NCBI GenBank assembly: GCA_021827245.1
Contig: JAKAWN010000343.1
Span: 1 to 7,376 of the forward strand
DNA: 7,376 nucleotides
Direction of reading: 5' to 3'
DNA from: Acidobacteriota bacterium
GTDB lineage: Bacteria > Acidobacteriota > Terriglobia > UBA7540
Shown: one piece after another, positions 1-5,762 of the stretch
Layout of the letters: every line of letters begins with the position of its first letter
Numbering within the stretch: the first letter of the stretch is position 1
Translations under genes and position numbers: made by a program
Notes under the pieces: generated by a model
Told to the model about the DNA's origin: nothing
Seen by the model: only the letters and a program-made list of their open reading frames with translations
Database searches by the model: none

Positions 1-751
1 CCACGATCTCGGGAATGATGTAGACACCATTTACCAAGTCGAAATTCACGAGGCTCGGTTTGGCATCCTTGACTTCATAAATGGTTGGCTTTTCTTGTGC
101 GTCGCACTTGATGTAGGTGAATTTGTCGTCGTGATAGATCGCTGTCACTGAAAACGGTGGTCGTTTGACTTTGGGCTTGTATGTGTAGTCGAAATGGAGT
201 TGCGCGGGGTAATTTTCGCGGAACCGCGTCGTTGCCGTTCGGATGCTGGCCTGTGCCTTCTGGACTGCCTGGGCTGCCTCGGCGCGCGCGTCTTGGGCTT
301 CGCGGCGGTAAACGGCTACTTCCGAGGCCCGGACATAACTGACCTGGCCTTCGATGCCGGAAAGGTTCGTTCCGGCCTTTGCCGTTACGAAAACCTTCAG
401 GTCAGGTTGCCCGTTCGGGTCGGCGCTGATCTCCTTGAGAAGGAAGGAATAGATATGGCCGCTCGCAGTCACCAGATTCAAATTGGTCTCGATGCCGGTT
501 TGGGCCGGGTGAACATAGCAGAGATTGTGAACCCCGTTGATGACCCAAAAATCCTTATCGCCGGTTGTGAAGTCGAGAATTTCTTCGTTCGCTGGCAGCA
601 CAATGAGCGTGGAAAACCGGACCTTGGTGTGGATGGTGATGATGTCCGATTCCGAATAGTGGATGATGCGGGCAGTTTCGGCCGCGCGGAGGGCGGAATT
701 CGTCAATAGGAAAAGCGAAAAGACGGTGGCGAGATGAATCGGTGTTTTCAT
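1..751 (-). CDS. virB9: VirB9/TrbG-family type IV secretion protein (C-terminus beyond window)
   Basis: The reading frame opens at an ATG at 751 and stays open to the left edge, giving 250 residues without a stop. Residues 1-23 look like a Sec signal peptide: a hydrophobic core (ATVFSLFLLTNSAL) ending in the cleavage-like site LRA before AET. Residues 38-105 match the VirB9/TrbG/CagX N-terminal pattern: a Thr-Ile-His-Thr strand, 'ILDFTTGDKDFWVI', then 'ETNLNLVTASGHIYSFLL'. Residues 203-250 match the C-terminal domain ('YHDDKFTYIKC', 'KPTIYEV', 'VNGVYIIPEIV'). Family members are periplasmic/outer-membrane subunits that form the core channel with VirB7 and VirB10. The two domains are joined by an Ala/Gln/Arg-rich, probably helical linker (about 143-178). 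The ATG overlaps the stop of the preceding gene as ATGA, and an AGGAGA Shine-Dalgarno lies 7 bases upstream. Only a short C-terminal portion should be missing. Family assignment is firm; trb versus virB naming is a matter of choice. Confidence 0.9.
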   Translation of the reverse strand, partial: MKTPIHLATVFSLFLLTNSALRAAETARIIHYSESDIITIHTKVRFSTLIVLPANEEILDFTTGDKDFWVINGVHNLCYVHPAQTGIETNLNLVTASGHIYSFLLKEISADPNGQPDLKVFVTAKAGTNLSGIEGQVSYVRASEVAVYRREAQDARAEAAQAVQKAQASIRTATTRFRENYPAQLHFDYTYKPKVKRPPFSVTAIYHDDKFTYIKCDAQEKPTIYEVKDAKPSLVNFDLVNGVYIIPEIV

Positions 752-957
752 TTATGTTCTCCTGGTGAGGTTGAAATTGCAGAAACAATGCCCGGCACGG
801 TGAAGGCGAGGCCAAGATCGAAGCCAAGCAAGCACGCGCTGGCCGGATATTGCAAAAGCCACTGGGTAAACGCTGGCCATACGCCGTAAAGACCAACGAG
901 CGGCGGGAACGCAGCAAAACAGAAATTCGCGGTCGCGAAAAGCTGGCGGTCGTTCAT
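748..957 (-). CDS. Small membrane protein of unknown function in the T4SS operon
   Basis: This 69-residue protein lies between virB4 and virB9. Its ATG at 957 overlaps the virB4 stop as ATGA, and its own stop overlaps the virB9 start in the same way. A strong GGAGG lies 7 bases upstream (965-969), so it is very probably translated. The sequence suggests two hydrophobic helices, about residues 10-35 (rich in Phe, Ala, Leu and Gly) and 40-63 (ACLLGFDLGLAFTVPGIVSA). No signal-peptide cleavage site or lipobox is visible, so it is not an obvious VirB7 lipoprotein. I do not recognise the family. By position it should be an inner-membrane accessory subunit of the secretion channel, but that is inference from context only. 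A competing 73-codon frame starting at 973 lacks this coupling and is less likely. Confidence 0.75.
   Translation of the reverse strand: MNDRQLFATANFCFAAFPPLVGLYGVWPAFTQWLLQYPASACLLGFDLGLAFTVPGIVSAISTSPGEHK
758..763 (-). promoter_or_regulatory. Ribosome binding site of virB9
   Basis: The minus strand reads AGGAGA, with GGAG seven bases before the ATG at 751. It lies inside the 3' end of the upstream 69-codon gene. It fixes the virB9 start where the two genes overlap by four bases (ATGA) and suggests translational coupling. Confidence 0.7.
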
Positions 958-3407
958 GCGCGCCCCTCCGCAAGCTTTTTCAGTCCTTCCTCGAACCCGT
1001 ACTGCTTAAAGGCTTCCTGGCGTTTCTGGTTGTCAAAGGGATCGTTCGTATAGAGCCAGTAGCTTTTTGGGTCCACTTCGAGGTTGGCAACTTTAGCGAT
1101 ATCGGGCTTCTTGATGAGCATTTGCCGCTTCGGAATGAGCCTAGAAATCAGATCGACTTCGCGGTCGTTGAGGTGAAATTGCCGCTGGTACAGGTCGCGG
1201 TCCATGTCGGGGTTGGCCAGAAAAATCTTCGTCGCGCAGCTTTCGATGATAACGTCGAGGATTTCCGACTTCCGCAGCTCGTCGAGCGATTGCGTCGAGA
1301 GGATCATGGCGGCGTTCGATTTCCGCCACGTTTTGAGGGCTTCGACGATGTAACTCTTGATGCTGGGGTTTCGGAAGAAGACCCACGCCTCGTCAATGAA
1401 GAAGGCTTTGAAAACATGCGAGCTGGCACTGTCAGTGATAACGCTGTTCGCCCGGTGGAGGATGTAGAAAAGAAGCGGCTCCAGGATGTCGGGATAGCCG
1501 CTCATACCTTGAAAATCAAAGCATTGGAACCGGGAGAAGGTGAGCGTGTCCCTGGGATTGTCGAAAACGAACCCGAACTGGCCGCCCGTCGTCCACTTAT
1601 CAAGCCGCCTCGCAAGGCTGCGGTCGAGCATGTTCGCCAGCGTCGTGAGTGTCCTCAGTTCCGGTTCGACATCGTAAAGGTTTTCGATCTGGTGGTAGAC
1701 GTCTTGGGCTTCGTCGGTGGTAAGGCGCTCTTCGCCCTTGCCTTCCATGAGGACTTTTGCGAAGAGCGCCAGGAAATCAATGTTCTGTTTTGTGGCCGGT
1801 AGGCAGAACGGGTTGATCTGGAAAGCCGATGAATTCAGGCCCACACGGACGTATGCGCCGCCGAAAAGTTCAGTGAGGGTTTCAAAACTGCCTCCCAAGT
1901 CGAAAATGAATGTTGCGGGCTCATATTTCTGGAGATTTGTTATCAGGAAGTTGAGGAGGAACGATTTCCCCGCGCCCGTCCGCCCCAAGATCACCGTATG
2001 GGCAACGTCCTGGTAATGGAGGTTCAAGTAGTAGGGCGTCTTATGGTTCGTTTCCAGGACGGCCAGATACTCACGGTTCAAGTGCTTATTGGTCTGGCTG
2101 CCGGAATGGAGGGTGAAAATAAACGAGTAGTCGGCATAATTGGTGTTCAGAATTAACGTCCGGCGCAAGTTAAAGGCATAGTTTCCGGGAATGGTGGCGA
2201 GGTAGGCGTTCAACAGGTTGTATCGCTCTTCGTATATCGTGGCATCGTGAACACTGAAAACTTTGTAGAAGTCCGCGCAGGCGGCTTCGACCTTTGCCAG
2301 GTCAAGGTCGTAAACCACGATGGTCAGAGAGAATTCCCCGAAGTAATTCCCCTTGAGTTCAAGCTCCTCAAGTGCCCGGCCAAGATCGCGGACCTGCGCT
2401 TCCTTCGAGTCGTCCACCAAAATGTCGCGTGGATTCTCGGGCTGGTTTGACATGCTGAGGTGGCTGATAAATGACCGCTTGGTATTGTGGTAGTGCCGCC
2501 GTCGCGAATGGATCATGTGCCGGCTTTTGTCCTGCGCCTGTTTTTCCCATTCGGTTGCGACGTAAAAGTTGGCCGGGATTTCGAGCAGTCTTTTGAGAAT
2601 GAGTGGGAAGCTTTGGGCGGAAGGTTCCTTCAGAGTCATGACCTTCAGGAAATGATCGTCGAGCCGGAGATGTCCTCGATGGCATTCAAGGTGCGATTCG
2701 CACAGGGAGCAATCGAGAAACGCGTCGCCGTTGACCCGCGCCCCCACAGTCTTCTCTGGTGAGAAATTGAGTGCTGACTTGAGGACGCGGAAAGCTTCCT
2801 GTCTCCCTAGAATCTCGACGCGCATGAAGTCGCTGACCTGGCCGATGAAGTTGCGGGCCTTGGCCAATAGCGTCGCCCTCGCCTTTTCGATTTCGGATTC
2901 GATCAGAACAACTTGCTTCCTGGTGGAAGCAAGCGCGGCGATCTCCCGGAATGCTTGGGCTGGTTCGGAGACCAGCTTACTGAGAGTTGGAAACAGCCGG
3001 TGCTGGTAGCGGAAACCTTCAAACAGGATGACGTAATAGATTTTGAGGGAATAAATCTCATCCGCTTTGCTGTACAGGTACTCGACGCGATTGCGAATTG
3101 CAGCGTCCACCACCGTGTCGGCGGAGGTTTGAAATGGAATTTCGGCCCGGTTCCGCTTGAAGAGGTACTGATAGACCCGACACTTTTCATCGAAGAATTT
3201 GAGCGCGGATTCGAGGCGCTTCGTCAAGTTATCAAGCGTCGCGGTGTCCAGGCATTCGTAATCAACCCCTTCAAGGGCAAGGACCACGCCGACATCCCCG
3301 CTCTTGGTCAGGAAAACCTGATCGTCAATGAAGGCGAACAGGTTCACCTGCTCGTTGAACGAGCCTGCTTCGCGGTAAGTCTTGTCAAGGCGATCAAGCC
3401 TAAGCAT
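954..3407 (-). CDS. virB4: VirB4/TrbE-family type IV secretion ATPase
   Basis: This 817-residue protein is of normal full length for VirB4/TrbE, the inner-membrane-associated ATPase that powers pilus assembly and substrate transfer. The N-terminal part (about 1-450) has the CagE/TrbE/VirB pattern, including 'RLDDHFLKVMTLKEPSAQ' (248-265) and the conserved 'HSGSQTNKHLNR' region (434-445). The C-terminal RecA-like domain has Walker A GRTGAGKS (475-482), a hydrophobic-DE Walker B 'FFIDEAW' (669-675) and an 'STQS' motif (704-707), all intact. The start at 3407 has AAGAGG seven bases upstream (3415-3420) and overlaps the end of virB3 by 8 bases; the stop overlaps the next gene as ATGA. An unusual Cys/His cluster is present at 233-246 (C233, C236, H239, C242, H243, H246) and could bind a metal. 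No frameshift is seen. Large plus-strand frames opposite this gene are shadows. Confidence 0.96.
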   Translation of the reverse strand: MLRLDRLDKTYREAGSFNEQVNLFAFIDDQVFLTKSGDVGVVLALEGVDYECLDTATLDNLTKRLESALKFFDEKCRVYQYLFKRNRAEIPFQTSADTVVDAAIRNRVEYLYSKADEIYSLKIYYVILFEGFRYQHRLFPTLSKLVSEPAQAFREIAALASTRKQVVLIESEIEKARATLLAKARNFIGQVSDFMRVEILGRQEAFRVLKSALNFSPEKTVGARVNGDAFLDCSLCESHLECHRGHLRLDDHFLKVMTLKEPSAQSFPLILKRLLEIPANFYVATEWEKQAQDKSRHMIHSRRRHYHNTKRSFISHLSMSNQPENPRDILVDDSKEAQVRDLGRALEELELKGNYFGEFSLTIVVYDLDLAKVEAACADFYKVFSVHDATIYEERYNLLNAYLATIPGNYAFNLRRTLILNTNYADYSFIFTLHSGSQTNKHLNREYLAVLETNHKTPYYLNLHYQDVAHTVILGRTGAGKSFLLNFLITNLQKYEPATFIFDLGGSFETLTELFGGAYVRVGLNSSAFQINPFCLPATKQNIDFLALFAKVLMEGKGEERLTTDEAQDVYHQIENLYDVEPELRTLTTLANMLDRSLARRLDKWTTGGQFGFVFDNPRDTLTFSRFQCFDFQGMSGYPDILEPLLFYILHRANSVITDSASSHVFKAFFIDEAWVFFRNPSIKSYIVEALKTWRKSNAAMILSTQSLDELRKSEILDVIIESCATKIFLANPDMDRDLYQRQFHLNDREVDLISRLIPKRQMLIKKPDIAKVANLEVDPKSYWLYTNDPFDNQKRQEAFKQYGFEEGLKKLAEGRA
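965..969 (-). promoter_or_regulatory. Ribosome binding site of the 69-codon gene
   Basis: GGAGG on the minus strand lies 7 bases before the ATG at 957, inside the last codons of virB4. A near-perfect Shine-Dalgarno at this spacing is the main sign that the small gene is real and which start it uses. Confidence 0.65.
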
Positions 3408-3696
3408 CTTTGAGCCTCTTCACCTCGACCGCCGCGAACTTCATCGGGTCGTACTGAGTCCGCGTTTTGGCGGAGTTCAATAGAAACCGGATGATCTGCG
3501 GGTCGGTTTTCGTCGCCCAGCGGGCCAGCATATACAGGGCAAAGAACATGAGAATCCCGCCAATGAAGGTCTTCAGTAGGTTGAACATGCCCGCGCCCAT
3601 CATCAGGGCGAAGAAGAAGAGCTTTCGCTCCGCACCAAGGATTGTGAGCGGGCGGTTTAGTGTGCGGAATACCGGATTGATGCGTTGCTGCGCCAT
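3400..3696 (-). CDS. virB3: VirB3/TrbD-family type IV secretion membrane protein
   Basis: The 98-residue protein begins MAQQRINPVFRTLNRP. This matches the conserved VirB3/TrbD opening, in which a proline and 'LxRPLTxxGAERxxFF' precede two membrane helices (about 25-43 and 44-61). A soluble tail carrying 'ARWATKTDPQI' follows and is also typical. VirB3 is a small inner-membrane subunit that works with VirB4 and is sometimes fused to it; here the genes are separate but overlap by 8 bases. The frame is open upstream to an ATG at 3801, but that extension would overlap virB2 by about 100 bases and lacks family similarity. The ATG at 3696 starts one base after the virB2 stop and is preferred. No good Shine-Dalgarno precedes it, so translation probably depends on coupling to virB2. 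Confidence 0.92.
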   Translation of the reverse strand: MAQQRINPVFRTLNRPLTILGAERKLFFFALMMGAGMFNLLKTFIGGILMFFALYMLARWATKTDPQIIRFLLNSAKTRTQYDPMKFAAVEVKRLKDA

Positions 3697-3697
3697 G

Positions 3698-4021
3698 TTA
3701 GGAAGCGGGAAAGAGCCAAGACATGAAGTTGACGGCCCCGATGGCCATGCCGACACCAAAGATAATCCCTGCAAGAGTTCGTTTTCCGCTGCCCTCGCCA
3801 AAAGCGAAAACCAAGCCGCCTACCACAATGGCAACGAGCGAGAGTCCGGTAGCAATGGGGCCGGTGAATGAATTTTGCAAGACTTGAACAGCGTTCTCCC
3901 AAGGAGACACGCCGCTTTGTTGGGCAAGAGCGTTTTCGGCAATCGCAAGGCAAGCGGCGAACGTCAGTAGTCCTCTGCGCCAGTGCTTAGGCCGTGAAGT
4001 CTTTGTCGGTTTCGTTTCCAT
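3698..4021 (-). CDS. virB2: VirB2/TrbC-family pilin-like type IV secretion protein
   Basis: The 107-residue precursor has a basic N-terminus (METKPTKTSRPKHWRR), a hydrophobic stretch and a signal-peptidase site after residue 33 (ENALA, then QQ). This would give a mature protein of about 74 residues. The mature part has the TrbC/VirB2 plan: 'PWENAVQVLQNSFTGPIA', a first membrane helix (about 56-74), a short loop 'FGEGSGKRT', and a second helix (about 83-104). VirB2 proteins are the major pilin subunits of conjugative type IV systems. The frame extends upstream to 4144, but the ATG at 4021 is chosen because AAGGAGA lies just upstream and the protein then starts with a proper signal peptide. It is the first gene of the operon and is preceded by a long structured leader. 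Confidence 0.9.
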   Translation of the reverse strand: METKPTKTSRPKHWRRGLLTFAACLAIAENALAQQSGVSPWENAVQVLQNSFTGPIATGLSLVAIVVGGLVFAFGEGSGKRTLAGIIFGVGMAIGAVNFMSWLFPAS

Positions 4022-4030
4022 CGGTATTGG

Positions 4031-4037
4031 TCTCCTT
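4031..4037 (-). promoter_or_regulatory. Ribosome binding site of virB2
   Basis: The minus strand reads AAGGAGA, with GGAG ten bases before the ATG at 4021. This decides the virB2 start against the longer open frame beginning at 4144. Confidence 0.65.
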
Positions 4038-4060
4038 TTCCGCGTGGTCTGTGGAAGTTT

Positions 4061-4122
4061 TAATTGGGGGCGGCGGTCGTGGTGGAACCGACCGCTTATT
4101 TGATCTCGATTGCCCCCAATTA
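4061..4122. repeat. Nested inverted repeat in the virB2 leader
   Basis: TAATTGGGGGC (4061-4071) and GCCCCCAATTA (4112-4122) are perfect 11-base inverted arms. Between them lies a second perfect pair, GCGGTCG (4073-4079) and CGACCGC (4089-4095), with a 9-base loop. In the leftward transcript this could fold as a two-tier stem ending about 25 bases before the virB2 ribosome binding site. No T-tract follows on either strand, so a simple intrinsic terminator is unlikely. It could be an operator, a leader RNA structure or a transfer-origin hairpin. Confidence 0.75.
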
Positions 4123-4125
4123 GTA

Positions 4126-4267
4126 GAAGCCCGAAAAATCGCAAAATATTACTGACTTTATTTTTGGTGAAACCTGTAACATCGTGAACTTCGTGGGATC
4201 AAATGAGTTGGGGGAAACCGATGAAAGGCGAAAATATTTTGTAACATTTTGCCGATTTTTGGGCTTC
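4126..4267. repeat. Large imperfect inverted repeat, arms 4126-4152 and 4241-4267
   Basis: Read outward from the centre, both arms carry GTAAyATTTTG, then CGATTTTT, then GGGCTTC, with one substitution and two single-base indels over about 27 positions. The arms are separated by 88 bases. Each points in the direction of the gene it precedes: the left arm towards virB2, the right arm towards the sigma gene. A duplicated promoter or operator element is the simplest reading. The strict repeat is seen directly in the sequence; its function is inferred. Confidence 0.75.
4143..4171 (-). promoter_or_regulatory. Candidate promoter of the virB operon
   Basis: The minus strand has TTCACC (4166-4171) and TATTTT (4143-4148) separated by 17 bases, a fair but imperfect housekeeping-type -35/-10 pair. 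The -10-like word lies inside the left arm of the large inverted repeat, so a regulator bound there could block it. The alternative is that the arm itself is an ECF-type promoter read by the neighbouring sigma factor. Confidence 0.3.
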
Positions 4268-4268
4268 G

Positions 4269-4274
4269 TATAGA
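4269..4274 (+). promoter_or_regulatory. Candidate -10 element of the sigma gene
   Basis: TATAGA lies directly after the right arm of the large inverted repeat and about 80 bases before the sigma start. No good TTGACA-like box is found at 16-18 bases; TTGCCG (4249-4254) is only 14 bases away. The promoter may therefore be activator- or ECF-dependent. Weak call. Confidence 0.25.
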
Positions 4275-4292
4275 TAGAGGGGGAAATTAAGG

Positions 4293-4320
4293 CGTGAGAC
4301 GGGATCCCGGTAGGGTCACG
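4293..4320. repeat. Dyad in the sigma gene leader
   Basis: CGTGA (4293-4297) and TCACG (4316-4320) flank the perfect 10-base palindrome CGGGATCCCG (4300-4309). It lies 35 bases before the sigma start and could be a leader hairpin or an operator half-site pair. It is short enough that chance is possible. Confidence 0.4.
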
Positions 4321-4354
4321 TGGATCATCGGCCTCGTCCGGGGCTTCAAGGGCG

Positions 4355-4954
4355 ATGATGGGCGGAATCGAGGACAATCCAACCCTGTGGGTTGAGCCAC
4401 GCGACAAGCTTGGGAGACCGATTGATGCGGAGATTCTCTCGGTTGCCCGACGAAGCTGGAAACGCGTCTTACTTTTTGCTCGACAACATGGCGTGGACGA
4501 GGCAATAGCAGCCGGAGTGTTGGAGACAGCGGTCCAGGCGCTGTCCTCGGTGCTGAGTCGCCGTCCGCAATCGCGGGAACAAATCAAAAATCTGGATGAT
4601 TATTTCTTCTGGGTAGTCGCCCACAGGCTATATAGACGGACCGCCAAGGAGCCGCCGATTGAGTACGTAGGTTCGGTAGATGAGTTGGATTTGGTCCGCT
4701 CGTCAAATAATTCAGATTGGGTAGCGCGCTTTGAAAACCAATTGCTCCTCAGTGAACTTTCAACCAGGTTAAATGCGCAGGAGAGGTCCATCTGCGATCT
4801 TCGGGCAATCGGTCGCTCGTGGAAAGAGGTCGGGAGGACCCTCGGCATAAAGCCAAACACTGCACAGGTCCAATTCTTGAGGGCAATTGAAAGGGCGCGA
4901 AAATCTCTGATGCGGGGCCTTCGCCTCACTCCCAAACAGGGGAGGCCAAAGTGA
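4355..4954 (+). CDS. ECF-like RNA polymerase sigma-70 factor
   Basis: The 199-residue protein has the size and layout of a small extracytoplasmic-function sigma factor. Residues about 30-98 resemble region 2: 'DEAIAAGVLETAV' and 'NLDDYFFWVVAHRLYRR' recall the usual 'DLVQE...L..YLFRVARNLA...RR' pattern that binds core polymerase and the -10 element. Residues about 138-184 look like region 4: 'LNAQERSICDLRAIGRSWKEVGRTLGIKPNTAQVQFLRAIERARKSL' split into a first helix, then an HTH (155-180) whose second helix would contact the -35 box. A variable linker (100-130) separates them, and no extra C-terminal domain follows. Two ATGs in tandem (4355, 4358) are possible starts; AAGGG at 4348-4352 favours the second slightly. 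The stop shares one base with the start of the ZAS anti-sigma gene, a strong sign of a sigma/anti-sigma pair. Its targets are unknown; the divergent virB operon and its own promoter are candidates. Confidence 0.85.
   Translation: MMGGIEDNPTLWVEPRDKLGRPIDAEILSVARRSWKRVLLFARQHGVDEAIAAGVLETAVQALSSVLSRRPQSREQIKNLDDYFFWVVAHRLYRRTAKEPPIEYVGSVDELDLVRSSNNSDWVARFENQLLLSELSTRLNAQERSICDLRAIGRSWKEVGRTLGIKPNTAQVQFLRAIERARKSLMRGLRLTPKQGRPK
4941..4945 (+). promoter_or_regulatory. Ribosome binding site of the anti-sigma gene
   Basis: GGAGG lies 8 bases before the ATG at 4954, inside the end of the sigma gene. This spacing favours that ATG over the in-frame GTG at 4951, which would be only 5 bases away. Confidence 0.65.
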
Positions 4955-5670
4955 TGGCAGAATCGCGGCGCACCAGTACGGTTACCATGCGCGACGCGGA
5001 ACGTCTCGTGAAGGCGACGAGGCGTATGTTGTTGGGCGGAGGGTATCCAAACCCGGAGCGCGTTGGGTGCCCTGGGTCAAAGGTCTTGGAGGAACTCGCC
5101 CGAGATAGGATAGATTTGCGCGACGCGAAAGACTGGATTCTACATCTGGGCTGCTGTTCGCCTTGCTTCATCGAATACACGACATTTCGTCAAGAGGCTA
5201 CGAGGCGGAAAAGGGTGAAGTATGCCCTTGCAATGGCAGCGATGGTGGCTCTTTTTGTAGTCGGCGGATGGTTGTGGCGAGCACATCGGTTCCCCGGAAG
5301 CGGCGGAACGCCGAATATGCCCACAGTCGCCACTTATCAGCCTGTCACTTTGGACTTGCGAGATTGGATTGTCCTGCGCGGGGAGCAACAGCCATCTGCC
5401 TCCGCTGGACCGATTCAGGTTCCTCGCGGCCGTCTTGACGTCACAATTTTCCTGCCGGTCGGAAGCGAGGCCGGGAAATACGAAGTTCAGGTATCCCCCA
5501 AGCTGGGGAAAGCCGTTGTCACCGTAACCGGCTCCGCCGTAATTCAGAATGGCATCACGGTCCTGAAGGTCAAGCTCGACACCTTGCGCCTAAATCCAGG
5601 CAACTACGTGCTCGGCATTGGGCAGCCGGGCGAAGCGACCAATTTCTACCCTTTTTTGGTGAAGAAGTAG
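4954..5670 (+). CDS. Membrane-anchored ZAS (zinc-finger) anti-sigma factor
   Basis: The 238-residue protein has three parts. The cytoplasmic N-terminus (1-88) carries 'HLGCCSPC' (64-71), an exact H-x3-C-x2-C zinc anti-sigma signature using H64, C68 and C71; C39 in 'VGCPG', 25 residues earlier, is well placed as the fourth ligand, as in zf-HC2 domains. One membrane helix follows (about 90-108, 'YALAMAAMVALFVVGGWLW') after basic residues (RRKRVK), giving an N-in topology. The rest (about 112-238) would be periplasmic and is rich in beta-strand sequence (VTLDL, LDVTIFLP, GKYEVQVSP, ITVLKVKLDTLRL, GNYVLGIG), suggesting an immunoglobulin-like sandwich. Such proteins hold their cognate sigma factor inactive until a signal releases it. 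The start overlaps the sigma stop by one base (TGATG), so the two are co-translated. The signal sensed is not apparent. Gene identity as an anti-sigma factor is well supported by motif and context; specific binding is inferred. Confidence 0.85.
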   Translation: MAESRRTSTVTMRDAERLVKATRRMLLGGGYPNPERVGCPGSKVLEELARDRIDLRDAKDWILHLGCCSPCFIEYTTFRQEATRRKRVKYALAMAAMVALFVVGGWLWRAHRFPGSGGTPNMPTVATYQPVTLDLRDWIVLRGEQQPSASAGPIQVPRGRLDVTIFLPVGSEAGKYEVQVSPKLGKAVVTVTGSAVIQNGITVLKVKLDTLRLNPGNYVLGIGQPGEATNFYPFLVKK

Positions 5671-5701
5671 TCGTTCTAACAGCGGTGGGGCGTCGGCGGT
5701 G

Positions 5702-5720
5702 TTGAAAGTGTGGATTTCAA
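5702..5720. repeat. TTGAAA-N7-TTTCAA dyad
   Basis: A perfect 6-base inverted repeat with a 7-base spacer lies about 30 bases after the anti-sigma stop. Its size and spacing would suit a dimeric repressor, but such a short dyad can occur by chance. Confidence 0.35.
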
Positions 5721-5722
5721 AT

Positions 5723-5762
5723 GCGGCAAGCGAGCACTGAGGGCGGCTCCACGCCTTGCCGC
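5723..5762. repeat. Inverted repeat after the anti-sigma gene
   Basis: GCGGCAAG (5723-5730) and CTTGCCGC (5755-5762) are perfect 8-base arms around a 24-base loop. The stem could end the sigma/anti-sigma transcript, but no run of T follows on either strand, so a standard intrinsic terminator is not supported. Confidence 0.45.

Larger units (their letters stand above)
4022..4354. promoter_or_regulatory. Divergent regulatory region between the T4SS operon and the sigma gene
   Basis: These 333 bases hold no convincing gene. They separate the leftward virB operon from the rightward sigma/anti-sigma pair and must carry both promoters. The middle (about 4134-4290) is A/T-rich compared with the coding DNA. 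Three dyads are visible and listed separately: a nested stem at 4061-4122, a large imperfect inverted repeat at 4126-4152/4241-4267, and a dyad at 4293-4320 enclosing a 10-base palindrome. Short words also recur: GTAACAT at 4176 and 4241, GAAACC at 4169 and 4214, and TTGGGGG at 4064, 4208 and, inverted, 4113. The density of repeats suggests regulator binding; an origin of transfer cannot be excluded, but nothing specific to one was recognised. Confidence 0.7.

Noticed and set aside
194..709. Plus-strand open frame of 171 codons
   Set aside because: It is antisense to virB9, whose frame is supported by family pattern, signal peptide and ribosome site.
1122..1802. Plus-strand open frame of 226 codons
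   Set aside because: It is antisense to the conserved ATPase domain of virB4, with no recognisable motif and no plausible neighbours on that strand.
3698..4144. Longer virB2 frame starting at 4144
   Set aside because: The extra 41 residues are not pilin-like, cover the leader dyads, and would bury the signal peptide. The ATG at 4021 has a good ribosome site.
4022..4354. Possible CRISPR array or iteron origin because of repeated words
   Set aside because: The repeats are few, of unequal spacing and mostly inverted. There are no regular repeat-spacer units and no replication initiator gene in the window.
4120..4587. Minus-strand open frame of 155 codons in the divergent region
   Set aside because: It crosses the regulatory region and overlaps the start of the sigma gene, is rich in Ser/Pro/Arg, and has no ribosome site or domain.
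5723..5762. Intrinsic terminator for the sigma/anti-sigma transcript
   Set aside because: The stem is present but the loop is long and no T-tract follows on either strand, so it is kept only as an inverted repeat.
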